NCBI GenBank assembly: GCA_965199005.1
Contig: CBDAQK010000006.1
Coordinates: 1,984,001 to 2,048,000, forward strand
DNA from: LMUY01 sp965199005
Lineage (GTDB): Bacteria > Pseudomonadota > Alphaproteobacteria > Acetobacterales > Acetobacteraceae
Reading direction: 5' to 3'
DNA: 64,000 bases
Below the pieces are notes generated by a model that searched no databases, was not told the DNA's origin, and saw only the letters and a program-made list of their open reading frames with translations. A program made the translations under genes and the position numbers. Each line of letters opens with the position of its first letter. The stretch's first letter is position 1. Shown here piece by piece: positions 45,592 through 51,825 of the stretch.

Positions 45592-46236
45592 TTAGCGGGT
45601 CCATTCCTCCAGTATCAGTTCAGCGAGCAGCGCGTTACGCTCGTTCAGGAGTTCAACGTCTGCCGGGGTCATCAGGGATGCTGGCCATGCGATGGCTCGC
45701 CCCTGCGAGGTCACATGCAAGCGAACGCCGGTCCGAGCCATCGCCAACATCGCAGTCAGCGTCTCAACCCGGCGTATTTCCTCGGCATTGATGGCGGCAA
45801 CGCGAGCACCTTCTTCCCGCTCGCGAGCAAGTCGTGCGACTTCTTCCTGGGCTTCCATAGCCAGCCACGCCTTTTCGAGAACTTTTGATGATCGGAAAAT
45901 ATCGCGTTGTTTGCGGAGGCGGACAGCAAGAGCCTCCATGCCAGTCAGGCCAAGCACATCCTCGATAGGTAAATTACCAGACAGGACCGACCTGTCTCCC
46001 GCTGGCAACGCCGCTAGCTCACTCATCACCTCGACAACACCTCGAATGGCAGACAGTGCATCCTCGCCGCCCCCGGCGGGGACGGCTGTCATGAGTCGGT
46101 GGAATGTTTCTTTGACCGGCATGCAGGATGGGCCGCCAGCCTTCAAATAGGCCGCCAGTGCGGCCCGGTTCATTTCCTGCCGCGAGAGGTGAGGACTAGG
46201 CGAACTGGTAACGTCAGATGCGATGGACTTATTCAT
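45592..46236 (-). CDS. Unknown element protein, paralogue 1 of a tandem pair
   Basis: 214 residues. Shares with the next gene a VKETFHRLMTAVP segment, a Leu-rich middle and, most clearly, the C-terminal RLHVTSQGRAIAWPASLMT motif followed by a helix (VELLNERNALLAELILEEW). That C-terminal unit of about 40 residues recalls the small TubC-N-like domain often written GDRL...PAS.LT...L..HK.ELL, found in many replication-associated proteins. A coiled-coil-like helix precedes it (about 125-155). No function can be assigned. Confidence 0.65.
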   Translation of the reverse strand: MNKSIASDVTSSPSPHLSRQEMNRAALAAYLKAGGPSCMPVKETFHRLMTAVPAGGGEDALSAIRGVVEVMSELAALPAGDRSVLSGNLPIEDVLGLTGMEALAVRLRKQRDIFRSSKVLEKAWLAMEAQEEVARLAREREEGARVAAINAEEIRRVETLTAMLAMARTGVRLHVTSQGRAIAWPASLMTPADVELLNERNALLAELILEEWTR

Positions 46237-46349
46237 GGGGTTGCTTTCGGAAGGAAGCCGCCGCGATGCTTCGTTGCCTTGGTTATGACATCGAACGGCG
46301 GCTGGTTGGGGTGGTGTGTGGCCAGCTATCTCAATGCACGTGATCTAAT

Positions 46350-47018
46350 TCAGCCGGCGGTTACTCGTTCTGACCGGATCGCATCGGCCATCTCTCGCCC
46401 ATGCGTCGCCAAAAAGCTTTTCTGCTCATCGGTCATTAAAGATGCCGGGAAAATGACGGTCCTCCCGTCCTCGTCCACGTCCAGGCGCAAACCGGCTTGA
46501 TGCATCGAGATCACGAGTGAGGGCGCGTCATTTCGGCGTTGCTCGGCCGCCGCCAACACGGCATCATGATCTATGACCCTTTGGCGCGCTGCCTCTGCCG
46601 CGCTCTCAGTCTCGGCGTCGATTTCAGCGCGAAGCTCCGCCAGATCAACGTTGCTTGACCAAACCTCAGACCGCATCCTGACCAGAATTTCGATAAGCTG
46701 GTTTCCGGGCTTGTTATATGTCTCAGGAGTAATCGGGACGTGACCATGCAAAATCTCACGTTGCTCATGCGAAAGCCCGGCGAATGCATCCATAACCCGA
46801 ACGATCCTGCGAAGCTGACGCAAGGCTGCAAGACCATCGGCATTCCCCCAAGGTGGCGGCGGTGGAACGCCACGCATAAGCCTGGCAAACATCTCCTTCA
46901 CGACGGGCAGCCCGCTATCTGCCCGCAGCAGCGACGCATGCGCAGCGCTCTCCATCTTGCCGCGCCAATGGGTATCCGCAAAAACGCTGGCCTCTTCGGC
47001 CGTCATACTATCACTCAT
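46350..47018 (-). CDS. Unknown element protein, paralogue 2 of a tandem pair
   Basis: 222 residues. Parallels the protein at 45,592-46,236: VKEMFARLMRGVP, a Leu/Arg-rich middle, a helical AEIDAETESAAEAARQRV, and GLRLDVDEDGRTVIFPASLMT at the end. AAAGGAAA precedes the ATG. Probably arose by tandem duplication within the element and then diverged well. Confidence 0.65.
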   Translation of the reverse strand: MSDSMTAEEASVFADTHWRGKMESAAHASLLRADSGLPVVKEMFARLMRGVPPPPPWGNADGLAALRQLRRIVRVMDAFAGLSHEQREILHGHVPITPETYNKPGNQLIEILVRMRSEVWSSNVDLAELRAEIDAETESAAEAARQRVIDHDAVLAAAEQRRNDAPSLVISMHQAGLRLDVDEDGRTVIFPASLMTDEQKSFLATHGREMADAIRSERVTAG

Positions 47019-47020
47019 GC

Positions 47021-47215
47021 TCAGTTTCCTTTCTGCTGAAACTTCGCCGTGATGCGCGCAAGCTCTGCGGCGTCGTCGTTCTCCCAGCGCTGCCGCTCGT
47101 AATCTGCGAGAAGCTTTGCTTTCCGTTTGAGATATTCCTCGGGGGTGAGCGTTCTAACGTCTGGCTCGCCACCCCCGAGTAGCGCGATGGTTGCGGGGTC
47201 GCTGTTGTCGATCAA
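47021..47215 (-). CDS. Small protein with a basic helical segment
   Basis: 64 residues from a TTG start with AAGGAAG eight bases upstream. The middle EEYLKRKAKLLADYERQRWE is a highly charged amphipathic helix. Its stop is two bases before the next gene's ATG at 47,018, so it belongs to the same transcript. No recognised family. Confidence 0.5.
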   Translation of the reverse strand: MIDNSDPATIALLGGGEPDVRTLTPEEYLKRKAKLLADYERQRWENDDAAELARITAKFQQKGN

Positions 47216-47363
47216 GTTCAGTTCTTCCTTTGGTTGCGTGGCAACATCTGCCCAGAATAGCCCTCATTTAGTTTGGGAAGGCCGTAGGCGCCGCTTGTTG
47301 GTGGTTCGGTGGATATGGCTCCCTGCGCCTTTCGGGCGCCCAGCCGGCATCAGCAGTCGAATA

Positions 47364-47645
47364 TCAGTAGCGAACACCGTGCGCCGCGGCTTCTTCTTCG
47401 GCGCAGTCGAGCGCTCGGCTAGCAATCTCCGTCGCGAGTGAGGCAGTTATCGGCTGGCCCATGAAATCGCTGGCCAGTCGTTCGGCCAATTTAGCAACTA
47501 CACGCGCCCGCTCACCTGCCTGCCTGGCCTCGCCGGCCAGTGCATCGCAGTCCTTCTTGAAAGACAAAATCGGGTTCATGGAATGAGGGTAAGCCCGCTC
47601 GATCGCTTGAACCTGTTCGTGAGACATATTGCGGATTGGTTGCAT
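47364..47645 (-). CDS. Small helical protein of the element
   Basis: 93 residues. Nearly all helical by eye (SFKKDCDALAGEARQAGERA, RVVAKLAERLASDF). No known family. ATG has a weak GGAAAAA site. It follows the repeat-rich region behind the primase gene and may be expressed with it. No structural role can be deduced. Confidence 0.5.
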   Translation of the reverse strand: MQPIRNMSHEQVQAIERAYPHSMNPILSFKKDCDALAGEARQAGERARVVAKLAERLASDFMGQPITASLATEIASRALDCAEEEAAAHGVRY

Positions 47646-47671
47646 GATTATTTTTCCATTCGACCTGACCC

Positions 47672-47714
47672 CTCCCGGTGGAGTGACATTCCGTCACTCC
47701 CTCCCTACCGGGAG
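47672..47714. other. Long bulged hairpin downstream of the primase gene
   Basis: CTCCCGGT plus GGAGTGAC pair with GTCACTCC and ACCGGGAG, a 16-bp stem with a five-base loop and a six-base bulge on one side. No T-run follows. Could be a transcription barrier or part of the replication origin. Confidence 0.55.
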
Positions 47715-47757
47715 TAGGGGGTATAAGGGGGACTGAGAAGGAAGGGTTTCGGAACGC

Positions 47758-47887
47758 TCACTAGGAAGGGTTAGACCGCTGATAAATCGAGCAATCTATA
47801 TTCTAACGAAACGTCCAATTCTTGACTAGGAAGAGGATTTCCCTAAGTCAAGAATGCATGGTTCGTCACTAGGAAGGGCTCCTAGTG
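47758..47887. other. Candidate replication origin: iterons and inverted repeats
   Basis: The box CTAGGAAG occurs at 47,761, 47,825 and 47,869 in the same orientation. Around the second is an imperfect palindrome (ATTCTTGACT arms, 47,818-47,855); the third forms CACTAGGA-N5-TCCTAGTG, which overlaps the primase stop codon. The stretch between the first two boxes is AT-rich. Iterons, dyads and an AT-rich segment beside a primase-helicase gene are the usual parts of an origin. Confidence 0.6.
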
Positions 47888-50044
47888 CATAGCTGAACCA
47901 TCGTGCCGGAGGTTGGCGGGACGAATGGTCGGTGCTGGTTTGCTGGGAGGGCCTGTGGGCACCATCTCCGCAAGGCCGTCCCGCATTAGCTCCGCCAGCG
48001 CCCGGTCCGCGATCACGCGGTTGACGCTGCCGGCCAGCCCGAGCTTCAGCATTTGGTCGTAGATGTGATATTCGGAACGCTTGCTGTCGGATACACGGAA
48101 GCCACGGTTGGCGAGCAACTGAAGCGCGTTCATTACGGCTGGCTTGGCCGCCGCAATCTCCATGTCCACGCCGCCAGCAGCTTTGACTCCACCAATCGAT
48201 ACCATGGGCATGAAGACGCCAGTGTCCGTCATCCCGAGTTGGCAGCGCTGGCCCGATTTGGCGTAGTTGGCCTTGCGCAGCACCATTTCCCTGCGGTTGA
48301 TCAGGGGTTGTTTGGTATCCTTGTCCCACGGCACTTCCAGACTGATCCGGCTACGCGCCGAGGCGTTCCAGGCAGTGGAGCCGCTGTCCATCTCGCCACC
48401 GCCGCCCTTGGCATCGCCTTTGCCGCTTCTGGACGGATGGGCAAGCAGCAGGACGGCACCGCCGATTTCTTGCGCTAAGTTCGCAAGCACGGCGCCGACG
48501 AACTTGGTTACGGTCGTTCTATCATTCTCGCTGCCGTTCAAACTGGTGGCGGCCGTGTCGATCACGGCAAGCCGGGAGCCGGTCGAAAGCACCTCATCAC
48601 GGAACTCGTGCCAGCGTTCCGTGATCGTCACAACGCCGTCTCGCGAAACGTTCACCAGCGTGTTGTCTCGCCCGACGCCCGACATCACGGTGGCTTCCCA
48701 TAGGTCCGCCAGCGGTATCCCTTCATGGGCTGCAATGGCAGAGGCGCGACGATGCACCTCGTCCATTTCATCTTCCGAGAACAGCCCCACGGAAGAGCAC
48801 TGCGCAGTCGGCAGACCGCACCACGCACGCGCCTTGGCAGAGGCTATCATGAGTTGCAGCGCCAGCATGGACTTGCCCACGCCACCATCGGCATAGAGCA
48901 GCGTCACCTGTCCGACCGGAACCCAATGTGGAACGATCCATTGCCGTTCGGGGATTGGCCTCCCCGCCAGCAAGTTGAGCGTGATCTTATCCGTGCGTGG
49001 CGCCGGGACGTCCGTAGACTTCGACGTGGCTCTCAGGGCCTTTATTTGATCCAAGATACCTTGCGCCGGATGCCGCTCACCCTTCATCGCCTCAACCGCC
49101 TCGGCAACGCCCGCGTTCAAGATGATGTCGGCCGGTGGCATCCATCCTTCCCGGCTCGCGAGATAGTAGATCGTCCCCGCTCCGATCGAGGATGGCCGGA
49201 ACCCATGCCACTTGCGCTCCGGCGTATCGGGGGTGCCAGACTTCCCCGACTTGGACGACTGCCGGGACCAATTGAGCCATATGTCCCGGCCCTCCTCGCC
49301 CAGCGCCCCCTTGATGGCGTGGCCAATTTTGACCCAACTATCCCGGTCCATGTCGTTGTTCGGCAGGTAGCGAAGCGCGCTCTCGATCGCGGCGCGCGTG
49401 CCGCGTGGATCGCCGGCCGTGACTGCTCCGGTTGGTGCGTTGCCGATGATGGTTTGCGGCCGCAGTTCGGGTGGCACTAGGTCATAGGCCGCGTCCAGAA
49501 ACGCCAAACACTGCTCTTGCGTGACCAGCGGCAACCGGGACACGTCAACATCCTCCGGCTGCTCTTCCGGCCACGTATATGGCTGTCCCGTGTCGGGATG
49601 GATCGAGCGAGCCACGAATTGCGAACCGCGCCCGAGGATTTCTACCGGCTTGCGGGATCGCTTGGGGAACGGCACCTCGGCCCGGTAGACGAGCAAGCGC
49701 TTGGGTGGCAGCCCGATGCGCACAAGCGGGGTGTCGCCGAGCATTTCCCGCGCTAGGGCGTCGATACGGAGGGATAGCTCACCGTCCAGCACATCAATGT
49801 CGACGCCAACCGTGTAGCCGCACGCGATGCCGATGGCGCATTCCGGCCACATGGACCACATATCAACCTCTTCGTCGGTGGTTGGGCGGTCGCAATGCTG
49901 CTGCCAACCGCCCGTGACGCGCCAATCGCCTTGCGCGTAAACGCCCGGCAGTTTCAGACCCGGCTGTATCGGCATGATGTGATAGCCGGCCGCAACAAGG
50001 GCTGTGCCGTGTTGAGCCATGAAGTTGGGAAATATGGAGGTCAA
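47882..50044 (-). CDS. Primase-polymerase/helicase replication protein
   Basis: 720 residues from a TTG start with GGGGAAGG upstream. The N-terminus is a bifunctional primase/polymerase domain (GYHIMPIQPGLKLP, the catalytic VGVDIDVLDG) followed by a PriCT-like segment (WVKIGHAIKGALGEEG). The central part is a RepA/AAA_25-type hexameric helicase: Walker A YADGGVGKSMLAL near residues 385-395, Walker B LAVIDTAATSL, and AVLLLAHPSRSGKG. The C-terminus has a winged-helix-like segment. Such a single protein can initiate and unwind an element's own origin. Confidence 0.88.
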   Translation of the reverse strand: MTSIFPNFMAQHGTALVAAGYHIMPIQPGLKLPGVYAQGDWRVTGGWQQHCDRPTTDEEVDMWSMWPECAIGIACGYTVGVDIDVLDGELSLRIDALAREMLGDTPLVRIGLPPKRLLVYRAEVPFPKRSRKPVEILGRGSQFVARSIHPDTGQPYTWPEEQPEDVDVSRLPLVTQEQCLAFLDAAYDLVPPELRPQTIIGNAPTGAVTAGDPRGTRAAIESALRYLPNNDMDRDSWVKIGHAIKGALGEEGRDIWLNWSRQSSKSGKSGTPDTPERKWHGFRPSSIGAGTIYYLASREGWMPPADIILNAGVAEAVEAMKGERHPAQGILDQIKALRATSKSTDVPAPRTDKITLNLLAGRPIPERQWIVPHWVPVGQVTLLYADGGVGKSMLALQLMIASAKARAWCGLPTAQCSSVGLFSEDEMDEVHRRASAIAAHEGIPLADLWEATVMSGVGRDNTLVNVSRDGVVTITERWHEFRDEVLSTGSRLAVIDTAATSLNGSENDRTTVTKFVGAVLANLAQEIGGAVLLLAHPSRSGKGDAKGGGGEMDSGSTAWNASARSRISLEVPWDKDTKQPLINRREMVLRKANYAKSGQRCQLGMTDTGVFMPMVSIGGVKAAGGVDMEIAAAKPAVMNALQLLANRGFRVSDSKRSEYHIYDQMLKLGLAGSVNRVIADRALAELMRDGLAEMVPTGPPSKPAPTIRPANLRHDGSAMH

Positions 50045-50086
50045 TCAACCTTCCCCGTCTTTGGTTTAAAGTGTCGCAGACCACAC

Positions 50087-50311
50087 CTAGTGGGCTTGAT
50101 AATCTGGTTTGCCTTCGATCCAGGCCAGGCCAGAACCGATGTTAATTAAGGTTCGCGTGCCGACCTTTTTGGCATGCACATGCCCGTCTCTGAGGGCCGC
50201 GTAGAGGGTTGTCCTGCCGATACCTGACAACTTGCAGAAGTCGTCGACCGTCGCATAGATGGGCCGCAGTTGCGGCACGCTGCCTCCTGTCTGCTGGGAT
50301 TGCTTGCTCAT
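50087..50311 (-). CDS. AlpA/excisionase-type HTH protein
   Basis: 74 residues from the ATG at 50311, with GGGAGG upstream and a four-base overlap with the preceding gene's stop. The HTH is YATVDDFCKLSGIGRTTLYA followed by LRDGHVHAKKVGTRTL, a MerR-like DNA-binding domain of the excisionase/AlpA class. Could be the element's Xis or a transcription factor for the primase operon. Confidence 0.75.
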   Translation of the reverse strand: MSKQSQQTGGSVPQLRPIYATVDDFCKLSGIGRTTLYAALRDGHVHAKKVGTRTLINIGSGLAWIEGKPDYQAH

Positions 50312-50550
50312 TTCCGGGCGCCTCCCACCGCCTGACTGTTCAGCCACTCGGCGAGGTCAATCGGCCGAATGAGATAGCGATTGCCCAGTTTGATTGATTT
50401 CGGGCCTTCGCCACGCTCAATTTTGCCGTTCAGCCATCTTCGCGAACGGTGCAAGCTTCGTGCAACCTCCGGCACGCTTAGTAGTCGTTGTAGTTGCGTC
50501 TCCGTTGATATCGGCGGCGGATCATTTCCGCCGTGTTGGGCAATCTTCAT
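50308..50550 (-). CDS. AlpA-type HTH protein
   Basis: 80 residues. LLSVPEVARSLHRSRRWLNG and KSIKLGNRYLIRPIDLAEWL show a MerR-like HTH of the AlpA class. The 5' end overlaps the preceding gene by 29 bases, and the stop overlaps the next HTH gene. Two such proteins in tandem suggest one activator and one excisionase. Confidence 0.75.
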   Translation of the reverse strand: MKIAQHGGNDPPPISTETQLQRLLSVPEVARSLHRSRRWLNGKIERGEGPKSIKLGNRYLIRPIDLAEWLNSQAVGGARK

Positions 50551-50992
50551 TTGTATAATGCTCCGCGAGCACTGCTAGAGTTGCAGCAAGCATACCGCCA
50601 ACATGCCGCTGTTCTAATCCAGCAATGTCGGCGATTTGTTTGGCTGTCAGCCCGTCAACCAGGGCTGAAATCAAAAGACGGTCTAGTTTCTCTCCTGTTT
50701 TCTGTTTCGCTTTCCGGCGACTAGTGGCGGCAAATAGCTTGGCATCCGCTATTCCGCTAGGCGATTGCCCACTTGATCCTTTGCGTGATGCCGGGTCACG
50801 TGCGCCAAATTCGGCTAAGGCGTAATCCTCGGTCCACCGACCGGCCGCAGCCGCAGCCGCGTAATCGATCTTGCCGGATGCGAGCAGGCCACCGACGCCA
50901 GTTCGCAAGTTGAACCCGAACCGGTCAGCCGCCGTCCTCAAATCTTGCTCGCGCACATCCGCGGCGAGAGCCAAACTCAATGGATAGACCAT
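50522..50992 (-). CDS. Regulator-like protein with C-terminal HTH
   Basis: 156 residues from the ATG at 50992, preferred over a GTG at 51013 because CAGGAAA stands before it. The N-terminal half is helical (DVREQDLRTAADRFGFNL). The C-terminal half has a likely HTH (LISALVDGLTAKQIADIAGL, EQRHVGGMLAATL). The first gene of the leftward operon, facing a noncoding region with a perfect palindrome. Probable element regulator; family not recognised. Confidence 0.6.
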   Translation of the reverse strand: MVYPLSLALAADVREQDLRTAADRFGFNLRTGVGGLLASGKIDYAAAAAAGRWTEDYALAEFGARDPASRKGSSGQSPSGIADAKLFAATSRRKAKQKTGEKLDRLLISALVDGLTAKQIADIAGLEQRHVGGMLAATLAVLAEHYTNEDCPTRRK

Positions 50993-51107
50993 GTGATTTC
51001 CTGGAACTGCCACACGTTGATGTATGTCTTCGTTCTAACACCGCTTCCGGCATCATGCCGCAAACTGTAAATCGAGTGGCAGTGGCGTTTCAACAGGAGA
51101 ATATTAG

Positions 51108-51266
51108 ATGTCATATTTTATGGCATTGGTCGTCCCATCTCGGTCCATTGGGCATACACCTGGCGTTACATGTAACGCGACCCAAAGGCGCGTATCTGTT
51201 CTATATAAGTCCACTGACGTCCATAGAGTCTCATGGCCACCAGGCGCGGGAAGGCCCCGTATTTAG
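51108..51266 (+). CDS. Possible small protein near attR
   Basis: A 52-codon frame with ATG preceded by CAGGAGA at a good distance. It runs across the palindrome at 51,163-51,178. The sequence shows no domain, and its composition (VLYKSTDVHRVSWPPGAG) looks average. The ribosome site is the only support. Confidence 0.25.
   Translation: MSYFMALVVPSRSIGHTPGVTCNATQRRVSVLYKSTDVHRVSWPPGAGRPRI
51163..51178. promoter_or_regulatory. Perfect 16-bp palindrome, possible operator
   Basis: GCGTTACA followed directly by TGTAACGC, about 170 bases ahead of the leftward operon of the element. A compact perfect dyad is what a phage-type repressor would bind. Nothing else of this quality occurs in the 700-base gap. 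Confidence 0.5.
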
Positions 51267-51405
51267 TTTGGCGATATCATGCGTGGGGCTTCCGGTAGAC
51301 GTGTGGGGTGGTGGACCGCCCCGACGCTATCGCCCCTACAGCGCCTTCCCTGGCCTGATTTTCGAACCGGGTTGTCGCGGCCTGTCGGCGATGTGATCCT
51401 CCGCC

Positions 51406-51546
51406 GTGTCCACCTTCAGACTGCCAGTTGCGTTTGCCGCATTGCTGCTGCTGCCGATCGGGGTGGCCGCTTACTCTCACCACATTCGCGGGACTTGCAC
51501 CCGGCACGGCGGCGTTGCCCAGTGGGTTCACATGCCGCCGAGTTGA
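51406..51546 (+). CDS. Tiny secreted protein with RGTC-x-HGG end
   Basis: 46 residues from a GTG start: a signal peptide (STFRLPVAFAALLLLPIGVA) and a short mature part SHHIRGTCTRHGGVAQWV. The RGTC-x-x-HGGVAxW ending is that of small DUF3761-like proteins often found in phages and elements. No clear ribosome site, so the start is uncertain. Located in the 700-base stretch between the regulatory operon and attR that otherwise holds only the palindrome and the arm-like repeats. Confidence 0.45.
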   Translation: MSTFRLPVAFAALLLLPIGVAAYSHHIRGTCTRHGGVAQWVHMPPS

Positions 51547-51646
51547 ACCCGCTCGCGCCGGAGCCGCCCAGAAAGCACGGGCGACGAACCGAGGATGATC
51601 TTCGTCTCCCGTCCGCCAGCTTTCGCCACCGTTCAGCAGCGGTTTA

Positions 51647-51670
51647 CTTGGTGAGACGCTTGGTAAATTG
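51647..51670 (+). repeat. Tandem 12-bp repeats inside the right end (integrase arm sites?)
   Basis: CTTGGTGAGACG directly followed by CTTGGTAAATTG, 25 bases before attR. The second matches the left-end box CTTGGTAAGTTG in 11 of 12 bases. Same orientation as the left pair. Confidence 0.55.
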
Positions 51671-51694
51671 CGTCTACCCGCCCAACCTTACCAC

Positions 51695-51758
51695 CTAACT
51701 CATTGAAAAAATTGGTGCCCCGTACGGGATTCGAACCCGTGTTACAGCCTTGAAAGGG
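51695..51758. repeat. attR: right direct repeat
   Basis: Right copy of the 64-base element boundary. Here the repeat runs into the remaining 5' half of tRNA-Glu, so the tRNA is intact. Confidence 0.93.
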
Positions 51759-51788
51759 CCGTGTCCTAGGCCTCTAGACGAACGGGAC
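51713..51788 (-). tRNA. tRNA-Glu (anticodon TTC)
   Basis: 76 bases with the CCA end encoded. A seven-bp acceptor stem GTCCCGT/ACGGGGC (one G-T pair), D arm CTAGAGGCCTAGG, anticodon arm CGGCC-CTTTCAA-GGCTG with TTC at the centre, and T arm CGGGTTCGAATCCCG. This is the attachment site of the element to its left; integration left it whole. It is transcribed leftward, so its 3' flank is now element DNA. Confidence 0.95.
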
Positions 51789-51825
51789 CGCCGGGTGTGT
51801 CATGTGCCCGCATGCACACGCCGGG

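Larger units (their letters stand above)
37205..51758. mobile_element. Integrated satellite-like/prophage-like element in tRNA-Glu
   Basis: Bounded by a 64-base direct repeat with one mismatch (37,205-37,268 and 51,695-51,758) that includes the 3' 46 bases of tRNA-Glu; the intact tRNA is restored at the right end. The tyrosine integrase lies beside attL. Contents from left: integrase, two HTH proteins around an unknown protein, a serine resolvase with res-like sites, then a leftward block of tape measure, AT-hook-like protein, portal, four unknown proteins, primase-helicase and three small regulators. No large terminase, capsid, tail tube, baseplate or lysis genes are recognisable. About 14.5 kb, the size range of phage satellites and small integrative elements. 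Confidence 0.9.

Noticed and set aside
51279..51698. Plus-strand 139-codon frame near attR
   Set aside because: Overlaps arm-like repeats and attR, and its composition is poor; the 46-residue frame inside it in another frame is more protein-like.
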